Of a stretch of 64,000 nucleotides of DNA, positions 17,162 through 24,977 are shown in pieces. Position 1 is the first letter of the stretch, and each line of letters begins with the position of its first letter. The DNA is from an uncultured Ectothiorhodospiraceae bacterium (GTDB lineage: Bacteria; Pseudomonadota; Gammaproteobacteria; Nevskiales; Oceanococcaceae), in assembly GCA_937141935.1 (NCBI GenBank), contig CAKZQS010000019.1, positions 34,708 through 98,707 on the forward strand, in the 5' to 3' direction. Made by a program: the position numbers and the translations under genes. Below the pieces are notes generated by a model. It saw nothing but the letters and a program-made list of their open reading frames with translations, was not told where the DNA came from and made no database searches.

Positions 17162-19551
17162 GCTGGCGCTGGCCGACCGCAGCCGATGTGCTGCGGGTCG
17201 TCGAACCGCGCCTGTTCGGCCATCGCCGCGCGGGGCTGGCGATCCTGCTGGCGCTGACGGCCTTCTTCGGCTGGCATGCGCTGCAGGTGGAGCTGGACGC
17301 GGGCTTTGACAAGCAGATCCCGCTCGAACACCCCTACATGCAGACCTTTGTCGAGCATCGCGAGGCCTTTGGCGGCGCCAACCTGATCTCGGTGGCGCTG
17401 ATGCAGCGCGAGGGGGATATCTACAACGAGGCCTTCCTGGACAAGCTGGACCGGCTGACCGAGGCCGTGTTCTTCCTTCCCGGCGTCGACCGCTCGCGGG
17501 TCAGCTCGCTGTTCACGCCCGGCGTGCGCTACATCGAGATCACCGAGGACGGCATTGCCAGCGGCGACGTGGTGCCACGCAACTATGCGCCCAGCCCGGA
17601 GATGTTCACGCGTATTCGCGCCAACGTGGGCAAGGCCGGCATCGTTGGCCGGCTGGTGGCCGAGAACCACGGCGGGGCCATGGTGGTGGCCGAGTTGCTC
17701 GAACACGACCCGACCACCGGCGAGAAACTGGACTATCGCGAAGTCGAGGACCGGCTGGAACAGATCCGGGCGCAGTTCGAGGATGCGCAGACCCGGGTGC
17801 ACATCATCGGTTTTGCGATGGTGGTGGGCAAAGTCGCCGACGCGGCCACAGAGGTCGTGGCCTTTTTTGCGCTGGCCCTCGCACTCACGGCCCTGCTGCT
17901 GCGGGTCTATTGCGCCTCCTGGCGGCTCAGCCTGCTGCCGCTGCTGTGCGCGCTGGTTGCCGTGGTCTGGGAGTTTGGGCTGTTGCGGCTGGCCGGCTTT
18001 GGCCTCGACCCCTTCGCGATCCTGGTGCCCTTCCTGGTGCTGGCCAATGGCGTCGAACACGGCATCCAGATGGTCAACGCCTGGGCCGACGAGGTCACCG
18101 CCGAAGGCAAGGATGCCTACAACGCGGCCATCGGCTCCTTCCGCCGGGTCGCGATTCCCGGCACGGCGGCGCTGGTCACCGATGTCATCGGCTTTGCCAC
18201 CATCGCGCTGATCAACATCCAGATCATTCAGGAAATGGCCATCAACGCCGCCTTCGGCATGGCCGCGATCATCGTCACCAACAAGTGGCTGATGCCGATC
18301 CTGCTGTCCTGGCTGCACCTGCCCGACCGCCAGCGCTACGCCGCCAAGCTCGCCTGGCGCGAGGAGGTCGGCGACAAGGCCTGGGTGGTGCTGGCGCGGG
18401 CCACGGGGCCGCGCGCGGCACCGCTGCTGCTGCTGGGCGGCGCCGTGCTGTTTGGCCTGGCGCTGTACAAGGGCCAGGATCTGCGCATCGGCGACTTTCA
18501 CGAGGGCGTGCCCGAACTGCGCCCGGACTCGCGCTACAACCGCGACAGCGCCGCCATCGTCGACAACTTTGCCATCGGCGTGGATGTGCTCAAGGTGTTC
18601 ATCGAGGCGCCGCCGCAGGCCTGCACGCAAAGCGCGGTGCTGCACACGATGGACCGGCTGGCCTGGCATTTGCGCAACACCCCCGGGGTCGATTCGGTGC
18701 TGGCCCTGCCCCGCCTGGCCAAGGCCATCCGCGTCGGCTGGAACGAGGGCAGCCCGCTGTGGTACGCGCTGCCGCGCAACCGCTACGCGCTGGTGCAGAC
18801 CATCTCGCCGATCCCGAGCTCCGCCGGGCTGCAGAACCCGGATTGCTCGGTGATGCCGATGCTGGTTTTTACCACCGACCACCGCGCCGAAACCATCGAC
18901 GCGATCACCCGCACCGTCGAGGACTTTCGCGCGCTCTACGCCGCCGAGCAGGCGGAGCAAGGCGTGGCCGAGCCGCCGCTGAATATCGCGCTGGCCGGCG
19001 GCAATGTGGGCGTGATGGCGGCCACCAATGCGGTGATCCGCGCCGAAGAAAAGCCGGTGCTGCTGTGGGTTTACGCCGCCGTGGGCCTGATGTGCTGGCT
19101 GTCCTTTCGCAGCATCGGCTCGCTGGCCTGCGTAATGACGCCACTGGCCATCGTCTCATTTGCCGCCTATGCGCTGATGGCTTGGCTCGAAATCGGCCTC
19201 AAGGTCGCCACCTTGCCGGTGACCGCGCTGGCCGTGGGCATCGGCATCGACTTCGGCATCTATTCCTATTCGGTGCTCGAAGGACACCTGCGTGCGGGGC
19301 TGGCCTTGCCCCAGGCCTGGCTGCGCACGCTGCAACAAACCGGCAAGGCGGTGGTCTTCACCGGACTGGCGCTGTCGGCGGGAGTCGTGACATGGATGTT
19401 GTCGGATTTGCAGTTTCAGCGCGACATGGGCGTGCTGCTGACCTTTATGTTCCTGGCCAACATGCTGGGGGCCATCCTGCTGCTGCCGGCGCTGGCCCGC
19501 TACGTGCTGCGCCACGAGCCGGCGCGCCGCGCTGCCGAAGCGGCGCCCTGA
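17158..19551 (+). CDS. RND/MMPL-family exporter
   Basis: 797-aa inner-membrane transporter of the RND superfamily (MMPL/sterol-sensing-domain type), start GTG overlapping the hydrolase stop (GTGA). Topology: helix at about 25-42, first periplasmic loop to about 225, six-helix block (about 228-390) with GFGLDPFAILVPFLVLANGVEHGIQM, second helix about 420-440, second large loop, then a C-terminal six-helix block with LPVTALAVGIGIDFGIYSYSVLEG, in which the GIGIDFGIYSYS segment is the proton-relay helix. Length matches other members encoded next to DUF1329 genes. The cargo is unknown; relatives are linked to lipid or aromatic compounds. Confidence 0.92.
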   Translation: MSWRWPTAADVLRVVEPRLFGHRRAGLAILLALTAFFGWHALQVELDAGFDKQIPLEHPYMQTFVEHREAFGGANLISVALMQREGDIYNEAFLDKLDRLTEAVFFLPGVDRSRVSSLFTPGVRYIEITEDGIASGDVVPRNYAPSPEMFTRIRANVGKAGIVGRLVAENHGGAMVVAELLEHDPTTGEKLDYREVEDRLEQIRAQFEDAQTRVHIIGFAMVVGKVADAATEVVAFFALALALTALLLRVYCASWRLSLLPLLCALVAVVWEFGLLRLAGFGLDPFAILVPFLVLANGVEHGIQMVNAWADEVTAEGKDAYNAAIGSFRRVAIPGTAALVTDVIGFATIALINIQIIQEMAINAAFGMAAIIVTNKWLMPILLSWLHLPDRQRYAAKLAWREEVGDKAWVVLARATGPRAAPLLLLGGAVLFGLALYKGQDLRIGDFHEGVPELRPDSRYNRDSAAIVDNFAIGVDVLKVFIEAPPQACTQSAVLHTMDRLAWHLRNTPGVDSVLALPRLAKAIRVGWNEGSPLWYALPRNRYALVQTISPIPSSAGLQNPDCSVMPMLVFTTDHRAETIDAITRTVEDFRALYAAEQAEQGVAEPPLNIALAGGNVGVMAATNAVIRAEEKPVLLWVYAAVGLMCWLSFRSIGSLACVMTPLAIVSFAAYALMAWLEIGLKVATLPVTALAVGIGIDFGIYSYSVLEGHLRAGLALPQAWLRTLQQTGKAVVFTGLALSAGVVTWMLSDLQFQRDMGVLLTFMFLANMLGAILLLPALARYVLRHEPARRAAEAAP

Positions 19552-20921
19552 TGGCGGCAGCCCCGTGCTTTGCGCGGCGCGCGGCCGGGCTGGCGCGCCG
19601 CGGGCTTCTGCCCATCGCCCTGGCCATCGCCGCCGGCCCGGCCGGGGCCGCCGTGGAGGCCGAGCAGGCCGCGCAGCTGGGCGACACGCTGACGCCGATT
19701 GGCGCCGAGCAGGCCGGCAACGGCGCCGACATCCCGCCCTGGGAGGGCGGGCTGTCCAAGACCCAGATGGAGCGCGGCGACAACCCCTACGCCGAGGACG
19801 AGCCGCTGTACGTGGTGACCGCCAAAAACATGGACCAATACGGCGAGCTGCTCAGCGAGGGGCACAAGGCGCTGCTGCAGACCTTTCCCGAGACCTACCG
19901 CATGCCGGTGTATCCGACCCGGCGCAGCGCGGGCTTTCCCGAATACATCTACGCCGCCACCAAAAAGAACGCGACCTCCGTGGAATTGCGCAACGAGGGC
20001 CATGGCTTTTGCTGCACCGCGCAAGGCTTTCCCTTCCCCATTCCGCAAAACGGACTGGAGGTGATGTGGAATCACATCATGCGTTACAACACCAAGGGTT
20101 ATCGCGGCTTTTTAAACCATGCTGTCACCACGCCGGATGGCGATTATGTGGTGGAGCGCAGTTATCTGGAGCTGTCCTACCACTACAACCACCCGGAAAC
20201 GACGCTGCAAACCCTGGACAACCAGAACCTGTGGCTGATGAGCAAAGTGGTGGCGCCGGCCAACAAGGCCGGGGACAACAACCTGGTGCATGTGCCCATT
20301 GACCGCATGCGCGAGGAAACCAAGGTCTGGGTCTTCAACCCGGGCCTCGGCCGCACCCGCCGCATTGGCGACGTGGGCTATGACAATCCCCTGTTCGACG
20401 GCCTGATGACCCACGACCAGCTGGATATGTTCAACGGCCCGCTGGACCGCTACACGGTCAAGTTGATTGGCAAGCGCGAGATGCTGGTGCCCTATAACGC
20501 CAACAGGCTCTACAGCCCCGAGCACCGTTACGAGGACATCATCACCCGCGGCCATATCAACCAGGATCTGACCCGTTACGAGAAGCACCGCGTCTGGGTC
20601 ATCGACACCGAGGTTCGCGAGGGCTATGCGCATATCTACAAGCGCCGGCGCTTCTACCTCGACGAAGACTCCTGGCTGGTGATGATGCAGGACATCTACG
20701 ACGAGCACGATGCCTTCTGGCGCACCTCGGAAGCGCACGCCGTGATGTTTCGCAACGTGCCACTGATCGTCAACGGCGTGCAGGTGCATTACGACCTGCA
20801 GTCGCGGCGTTACGTCATCGTCAACCTCACCAATGAGGAAGACGAAATGATCGACTACGACTGGTACGAGCCCAAGCGCCACTACACACCGCGCGAGCTG
20901 CCCAAGTTCGCTTTCCGCTAA
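19551..20921 (+). CDS. DUF1329 exported protein
   Basis: 456 aa with a long signal peptide (RRGLLPIALAIAAGPAGAAV, cleaved near residue 35). Family hallmarks visible are GFPFPIPQNGLEVMWNHIMRY (about 160-180), RTRRIGDVGYDNP, and the C-terminal EDSWLVMMQDIYDEHD and YDLQSRRYVIVNL segments, which in solved relatives form a LolB/LppX-like half barrel. It probably receives or carries a lipophilic compound in the periplasm for the adjacent RND exporter. Its ATG overlaps the RND stop (TGATG). The DUF1302 outer-membrane partner that usually accompanies DUF1329 genes is absent here. Confidence 0.92.
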   Translation: MAAAPCFARRAAGLARRGLLPIALAIAAGPAGAAVEAEQAAQLGDTLTPIGAEQAGNGADIPPWEGGLSKTQMERGDNPYAEDEPLYVVTAKNMDQYGELLSEGHKALLQTFPETYRMPVYPTRRSAGFPEYIYAATKKNATSVELRNEGHGFCCTAQGFPFPIPQNGLEVMWNHIMRYNTKGYRGFLNHAVTTPDGDYVVERSYLELSYHYNHPETTLQTLDNQNLWLMSKVVAPANKAGDNNLVHVPIDRMREETKVWVFNPGLGRTRRIGDVGYDNPLFDGLMTHDQLDMFNGPLDRYTVKLIGKREMLVPYNANRLYSPEHRYEDIITRGHINQDLTRYEKHRVWVIDTEVREGYAHIYKRRRFYLDEDSWLVMMQDIYDEHDAFWRTSEAHAVMFRNVPLIVNGVQVHYDLQSRRYVIVNLTNEEDEMIDYDWYEPKRHYTPRELPKFAFR

Positions 20922-20935
20922 AGCCGCCGTCGACC

Positions 20936-20971
20936 GGCGCGGGCCTTGCGGCACAAAACCGGCGCCTTTTT
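20936..20971 (+). terminator. Weak terminator-like structure after the DUF1329 gene
   Basis: GGCGC pairs with GCGCC around a long, itself structured loop, followed by five T. It closes the hydrolase-RND-DUF1329 operon if functional. Confidence 0.4.
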
Positions 20972-21006
20972 ACGGCGGCCGCATTGCCGCGTCAAAGTTT
21001 TGTGAA

Positions 21007-21035
21007 TTGCGAGCGCTTGGCTTTTGCGCTATTTT
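21007..21035 (+). promoter_or_regulatory. Sigma70-type promoter of the H-NS gene
   Basis: TTGCGA (21007-21012), a 17-nt spacer and TATTTT (21030-21035), inside an AT-richer stretch (about 20990-21070) that stands out in this genome. The transcription start would fall near 21042, giving a 40-nt leader. AT-rich DNA in front of an H-NS gene suits autoregulation by H-NS. Confidence 0.6.
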
Positions 21036-21083
21036 TGTGTCGCTTTTTCTCCACACTTATCAAAACTACAGGGTACCCCTATC

Positions 21084-21398
21084 ATGAGTGTCGACATTTC
21101 CAAACTTTCGGCGACCGAATTGGAAAAGCTGCGTCAGTCCATTGATTCGACGATCGCCTCGCGCCGGCAGCAGGAGCGCCAGCAGGTGGTTGACGAGATT
21201 CGCGGCATCCTGGCCAAGAACGGGATGAGCTGGGATGACCTGCCGCGCGGCCGCAGTGGCGCCAAGGGCAGCAAGCTGCCGCCGAAATACCAGGACCCGA
21301 AAGACCCGGGCCGCACCTGGACCGGCCGTGGCCGCAAGCCCAAGTGGGTCGAAGCGCACCTGAAGAAAGGCGGCAAGATCGAGGACCTGGAAATCTAG
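21084..21398 (+). CDS. H-NS family nucleoid-associated protein
   Basis: 104-aa DNA-binding protein that silences AT-rich, often horizontally acquired, genes. N-terminal oligomerisation coiled coil at about 4-55 (LSATELEKLRQSIDSTIASRRQQERQQVVDEI), a linker, and the C-terminal H-NS fold PKYQDPKDPGRTWTGRGRKPKWVEAHLKKGG, with the TWTGRGRKPKW loop that reads the minor groove. It resembles the shorter beta/gamma-proteobacterial H-NS (Bv3F/BpH3 type). The ATG at 21084 is preferred to an earlier in-frame start at 21024, which would lie on the -10 element. Followed by a clean terminator; monocistronic. Confidence 0.93.
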   Translation: MSVDISKLSATELEKLRQSIDSTIASRRQQERQQVVDEIRGILAKNGMSWDDLPRGRSGAKGSKLPPKYQDPKDPGRTWTGRGRKPKWVEAHLKKGGKIEDLEI

Positions 21399-21423
21399 TC
21401 CGCGCGCACGACGCATACAGAAC

Positions 21424-21453
21424 AACGCCGGCACTCGCCGGCGTTTTTTTTTT
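21424..21453 (+). terminator. Intrinsic terminator of the H-NS gene
   Basis: Perfect 8-bp stem AACGCCGG/CCGGCGTT with loop CACTCG, followed by a run of ten T in total. About 25 nt after the stop codon. Confidence 0.95.
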
Positions 21454-21503
21454 GGCCGGCTGGAAACGGGGCCCGGCGGCCCAAGGCAGCCAATCACCCC
21501 GCC

Positions 21504-21548
21504 GCCCATCACCGCATCGCCCATCACCCCATCGTCCATCACCCGGTC
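21504..21548. repeat. 15-bp minisatellite, three units
   Basis: GCCCATCACCGCATC, GCCCATCACCCCATC, GTCCATCACCCGGTC in tandem. It begins about 50 bp after the H-NS terminator and runs straight into a 14-bp array. No coding role seen. Confidence 0.8.
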
Positions 21549-21646
21549 CGCATGAACCCAGCGGCATCAACCCGCCGGCATTACCGCGCCGGAATCAACG
21601 CCCCGGCATCAACGCGCCGGAATCAACGCCCCGGCATCAACCCAGC
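21549..21646. repeat. 14-bp minisatellite, seven units, reaching the orn stop codon
   Basis: Seven 14-bp units of consensus GGCATCAACGCGCC with point changes (for example GGAATCAACGCCCC twice). The last unit covers 21633-21646 and so includes the TGA of orn (21637-21639) and the codons for its SPLG tail. The period is not a multiple of three, so this is not coding repeat. The gap 21454-21636 contains only this and the 15-bp array. Confidence 0.8.
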
Positions 21647-22203
21647 GGCGATCCGCGCCAGGCTTCGGCGAAGAGGTGGCGCCGGTAGTGACGCAACTCG
21701 GCGATGGATTCGCGAACGTCATCCAGCGCGAGGTGGGTGCCCTCCTTGTCGATGCTCTCCAGCACCGCCGGGGCCCAGCGCCGGGCCAGCTCCTTGAGGG
21801 TGCTGACGTCCACGTTGCGATAATGGAAAAAGGCCGCGAGCTGCGGCATGTACGCCAGCAGAAAGCGCCGATCCAGGCCAATGGAATTGCCGCACATCGG
21901 GGAGACCCCGGGCTCGACATAGCGCTGCAAAAAGGCCAGCGTCTGCTGCTCGGCCTGGGCGCAATCGATATCGCTGTCGCGCACCCGCTGCGTCAGCCCC
22001 GATTCCCCATGCGTGCGCGTGCACCATTCGTCCATCGCGGCCAGCGCGGCCTCCGGCTGATGCACGGCCAGGTTGGGCCCCTCGGCCAGGATATTCAGTT
22101 CCGCATCGGTGACGATCGTGGCGATCTCGATAATGCGGTTCTGCGCGGGATCCAGGCCGGTCATCTCCAGATCCAGCCAGATGAGGTTCGTTGGGTGCTT
22201 CAT
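21637..22203 (-). CDS. orn: Oligoribonuclease
   Basis: DEDDh 3'-5' exonuclease degrading 2-5-mer RNAs and the pGpG product of c-di-GMP turnover. The 188-aa product has [13 protein letters not shown] (first two acidic residues), [12 protein letters not shown] (third Asp), [12 protein letters not shown], and [18 protein letters not shown] with the His-x4-Asp pair. Length and order match E. coli Orn (181 aa). Start at ATG 22203 (MKHPTNLIW); ATG 22212 three codons upstream is equally possible. Its last codons lie in a minisatellite. Confidence 0.95.
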   Translation of the reverse strand: MKHPTNLIWLDLEMTGLDPAQNRIIEIATIVTDAELNILAEGPNLAVHQPEAALAAMDEWCTRTHGESGLTQRVRDSDIDCAQAEQQTLAFLQRYVEPGVSPMCGNSIGLDRRFLLAYMPQLAAFFHYRNVDVSTLKELARRWAPAVLESIDKEGTHLALDDVRESIAELRHYRRHLFAEAWRGSPLG

Positions 22204-22323
22204 GCGGGGCATGTTACCGTCGCCGCGGCGCCTACGCGCCCACCGGCCGGGCGTCGCCGAGCCCGGCCCCCGCATGAGCACGACCGCTGCATCACGACGG
22301 CAGCCACGGAGTCAGGAGCAGAC

Positions 22324-22659
22324 ATGAGCGATTTGCACGAGGCCCATTGCGAGGCCTGCGAGGGTCAGTCCGCCGCGCTGGAGGCCGCCCAGGTTCGCGA
22401 GCTGATGAGCCAGCTGGACGCGCGCTGGAGCTTGCGCGACGACGGCCAGGCCCTGTGCGCCGACTTTGGCTTCAAGAACTACTACCAGACGATGGCCTTT
22501 CTGAACGCGGTGGCCTTTATCGCCAACCGCGAGAACCATCACCCCGACATCAGCTTTGGCTACAACAAGGTGGCCATGACCTGGCAGACGCATAGCGTCG
22601 GCGGGGTGACCCACAACGACCTGATCTGCGCCGCCAAGGTCGACCGCCTGCTGCTGTAG
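22324..22659 (+). CDS. phhB: 4a-hydroxytetrahydrobiopterin dehydratase (PCD/DCoH)
   Basis: Dehydrates 4a-hydroxytetrahydrobiopterin in the pterin recycling cycle of phenylalanine hydroxylase. The 111-aa protein has FKNYYQTMAFLNAVAFIANRENHHPDISFGYNKV, with the catalytic HHP histidines, and MTWQTHSVGGVTHNDLICAAKVD. Length is typical (about 110). A Shine-Dalgarno AGGAG lies 7 nt before the ATG. phhA is not in the window, so the physiological partner is unseen; this family is often encoded alone. Confidence 0.93.
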   Translation: MSDLHEAHCEACEGQSAALEAAQVRELMSQLDARWSLRDDGQALCADFGFKNYYQTMAFLNAVAFIANRENHHPDISFGYNKVAMTWQTHSVGGVTHNDLICAAKVDRLLL

Positions 22660-22720
22660 CGCCGCCGGCGGCGCCCCGCGGCAGGTCGCGTGAGCCGGCG
22701 CCCCGCCGGTCGGGGATCGC

Positions 22721-23284
22721 TTAGCGCGCCGGGCGCCAGTTGGCGTGGGCGTCCCAGAAAGCCACGCTGCGCCGGTAGGCCTTGCGGTCCAGCGGCACGC
22801 CGGAGCCGCCCTCCTCCACGCCCAGCGCATTGCGCAGCATCGTGATGGGGGCCAGCGGCGTCTCCTCCGGCTCCATGGTGTACAGGCAACCCACGACACC
22901 CCAGTCGGCCGCGATCGGGCTGCCCTCATGCGCCAGCTGCTCGCGGCTGTAGAGGATCGGAATCAGGTAGCGCGCGACCGGGGCCGTCAGGCCCTCGAAC
23001 CAGCGCACCAGCACCGGCAGTTCGCGGTCGTTGCGCGCTTCGTAGGCACTGCGCAGCTGGCCGCGGTTCTCGGCCGTGATCGCAATGGTCGCGCAGCGCG
23101 TCGAGGTCCAGTTGCGGTGCACATGCAGCTGGCAAAACTCCGCATAGCCCGGAATGACCCGCTCGGGCTCGCGCGCGTTCAGCTCGGCCTCGAACTGCGC
23201 CGGGCTCAGGTCCTGCACGGCGTTGGCACGCCCGCCGCGGGGGAACAGCCGGGCCCGGGCAAAATCCGTCAGCACGATGCTCAT
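22721..23284 (-). CDS. DUF3228 family protein
   Basis: 187-aa soluble protein recognised by its N-terminus MSIVLTDFARARLFPRGGRANAVQDL and by HRNWTSTRCATIAITAENRGQLRSAYEARN, which are well conserved in DUF3228. It has no signal peptide or membrane helix. The family has no known function. Start overlaps the yhbY stop by 4 nt, so it is cotranslated with a ribosome-assembly factor, a weak hint of a translation-related role. Confidence 0.82.
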   Translation of the reverse strand: MSIVLTDFARARLFPRGGRANAVQDLSPAQFEAELNAREPERVIPGYAEFCQLHVHRNWTSTRCATIAITAENRGQLRSAYEARNDRELPVLVRWFEGLTAPVARYLIPILYSREQLAHEGSPIAADWGVVGCLYTMEPEETPLAPITMLRNALGVEEGGSGVPLDRKAYRRSVAFWDAHANWRPAR

Positions 23285-23850
23285 CGGCCCGAGCCACGCC
23301 CCGTCGGCGCCCGGCCGCCCGGCCCGCGGCTGCCGGCGCGGCCCCCGTCACGGCCCCCGCCGGGCCCGCGGGATTCGCCGCCGCCGCGACTGCCGCCGCG
23401 CTCGCGAGGACCCGCGCCCTCGCGGCCACGGTAGCCGCTCGCGCTCCCGCCTCCGCCTTCACGGCCGCCTTCACGGCCGCCTGCCCCCCAGGGCCGCGCC
23501 GGGGCGGGCTTGCGGGCCCGCGCGGCCGGGCGCGCTCCCGCGCTGGACTTGTTGCCGGGCTTGTCGCCGGGCTTGTCATTGCGGGGCTGCGGCCGATACA
23601 GGATCACGACGCTGCCAATCTCGCCGACCAGCTCGGCCTTGCAGTGCGCGGCGCTGCGCCGGGCGGCCTCGCGGCGGTCCTCCCGCGGCATGCCGGGCAG
23701 GCGCAGCTTGATCAGCTCATGCGCCTCCAGCGCGATGTCCACCTCGGCCAGCACGGCCTCGGTCAGGCCCTGCCCGCCCGTCTGCACCACGGGCTTCAGG
23801 GTGTGGGCGCGCGCGCGCAGGCTGCGGCGTTCGGCGGAAGTCAGCGGCAT
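23281..23850 (-). CDS. yhbY: YhbY/CRM-domain RNA-binding protein with long RGG-rich tail
   Basis: CRM-domain protein that binds pre-50S ribosomes. Residues 1-86 are a full YhbY: LTSAERRSLRARAHTLKPVVQTGGQGLTEAVL, HELIKLRLPG and LVGEIGSVVILYRP with the GxxG loop region. E. coli YhbY stops at about 97 residues; here a 100-residue tail (about 88-189) follows, made almost only of Gly, Arg, Ser, Pro and Ala with RGG, RGREG and SRGGG steps, like eukaryotic RGG boxes. The tail is most likely disordered and RNA-binding. Its codons are as GC-rich as the rest. A TAGAAT -10 sits 30 nt upstream, inside the end of the paaX-like gene. Confidence 0.9.
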   Translation of the reverse strand: MPLTSAERRSLRARAHTLKPVVQTGGQGLTEAVLAEVDIALEAHELIKLRLPGMPREDRREAARRSAAHCKAELVGEIGSVVILYRPQPRNDKPGDKPGNKSSAGARPAARARKPAPARPWGAGGREGGREGGGGSASGYRGREGAGPRERGGSRGGGESRGPGGGRDGGRAGSRGPGGRAPTGRGSGR

Positions 23851-23879
23851 GGGGCTATCAGCTCGGGGCGGGGGCGCGC

Positions 23880-23885
23880 ATTCTA
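23880..23885 (-). promoter_or_regulatory. Candidate -10 for yhbY-DUF3228
   Basis: TAGAAT on the minus strand 30 nt before the yhbY ATG, overlapping the stop region of the upstream regulator gene. Same hexamer as before cysE and fusA2. No good -35. Confidence 0.4.
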
Positions 23886-24746
23886 CCGGCCCAGCAGCGG
23901 CGGCCCCAAACGCTCGCCACCGCCCACCGGCATGGCCGCGTCGCGGTCGTAAAGCTGCTGCCAGACCTGCTGCCCGGCCGCATCGAAGGCCAGCACGGCG
24001 TCGAAGTAGCTCTGGCGGGCCGCGGGATCCACCAGCGGCTCGGGCAACCAGGGGTCGAAGACCACGCGCCGGATGGCCTCGGCGCCCAGCAGGTAGCTCT
24101 CGCGCGCGGCCGTCTCCAGCTCCAGCGTCGCGCGGCGCTCCATCCAGGCCTGCAGTCGGGTCGTTTCGCGGCGGTAGGTCGCATCCAGCTCGCTGCGATC
24201 CCACAGCGCGTGCAGCGCCTGCTCGCGCGCCTCGTCCAGATCCTGTGCGCTGCACAGCAGGCCCGGCTCCGCCAGGCCCAGCCCGCGCAGGCGCTGGCGC
24301 AGGGCCTGAGCGCCGCCGGCCAGGTTGTCCGGCCGCACATACAGTCCGGGCTCCAGTTCGCGTAGCCCGGTCAGGCCGTAGGCCCGTGCCCGCTCGCGCT
24401 GCGCGCGGCGGCCGCCGCCGCCATTGCCACCGTTGCCGCCCCCCTTCCCGTTGCGGCCCAGCAGCAGCAGCCAACGCCCCTCCCAGGGCCGCAGGCGCGC
24501 CGGCGCCTCACGCCAGCTGCCGATGTCGTCGGCCATGCCTTCGGCGGCCGGACCCAGCTGGTAGCTACCGCGCTCGGCGCTGCAGATCAGGCCCTCCGCG
24601 GACAGCCGAACCAGCGTGACGCGAACATTGTTTTCGGTCAGATCGAAGAGCGCGCAGGCGCGAATCGCGTCACGCACGCTCAAGGGGGTGCCGCGCCCGG
24701 CCAGCAGCAGCCCCAGGATCAGCTTCTTCGGAGTCGGTCTTTGCAC
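23883..24746 (-). CDS. PaaX-family transcriptional regulator
   Basis: Winged-helix repressor family best known for phenylacetyl-CoA control. N-terminal wHTH (PTPKKLILGLLLAGRGTPLSVRDAIRACALFDLTENNVRVTLVRLSAEGLI, about 3-55), then the PaaX middle and C-terminal domains (RAYGLTGLRELEPGLYVRPDNL; ARESYLLGAEAIRRVVFDPWLPEPLVD). Residues about 98-112 are a glycine/asparagine-rich insert (KGGGNGGNGGGG). I start at GTG 24746 (QRPTPKK follows) because the family begins there; GTG 24785 would add 13 residues. The target genes are not obvious: neighbours are the monooxygenase operon upstream and yhbY downstream. Confidence 0.82.
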   Translation of the reverse strand: MQRPTPKKLILGLLLAGRGTPLSVRDAIRACALFDLTENNVRVTLVRLSAEGLICSAERGSYQLGPAAEGMADDIGSWREAPARLRPWEGRWLLLLGRNGKGGGNGGNGGGGRRAQRERARAYGLTGLRELEPGLYVRPDNLAGGAQALRQRLRGLGLAEPGLLCSAQDLDEAREQALHALWDRSELDATYRRETTRLQAWMERRATLELETAARESYLLGAEAIRRVVFDPWLPEPLVDPAARQSYFDAVLAFDAAGQQVWQQLYDRDAAMPVGGGERLGPPLLGR

Positions 24747-24977
24747 GCGCAGCCCCGCGGCCGGACAAAGCGCGCATGGTGCCACGGCGGCGCCGCTCGC
24801 GACCCCTTAGGCCGCGTCACGCAACCCGGCGGGAAGCCGGCGCAACCCCCCACGCCACCACGCGACCCGGCGGGACCGGCCCTGCGGCCCGCGCAGCGCC
24901 GAACCCGGCCCGCGCCGGGGCCGGGGCCGGGGCCGGCATCGCCGCCCTGGCAGCCAAAGGCGGCAAGCCCTGCGAAC
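24747..24977. other. Noncoding gap with (GGGGCC)3 hexamer repeat
   Basis: 231 bp between the PaaX-like start and the monooxygenase stop. It contains three GGGGCC units at 24917-24934. Nothing else recognised; no T-rich terminator is seen for the monooxygenase. Confidence 0.5.

Noticed and set aside
21504..21646. Possible CRISPR array
   Set aside because: Units are 14-15 bp, contiguous without spacers, and no cas genes are present.
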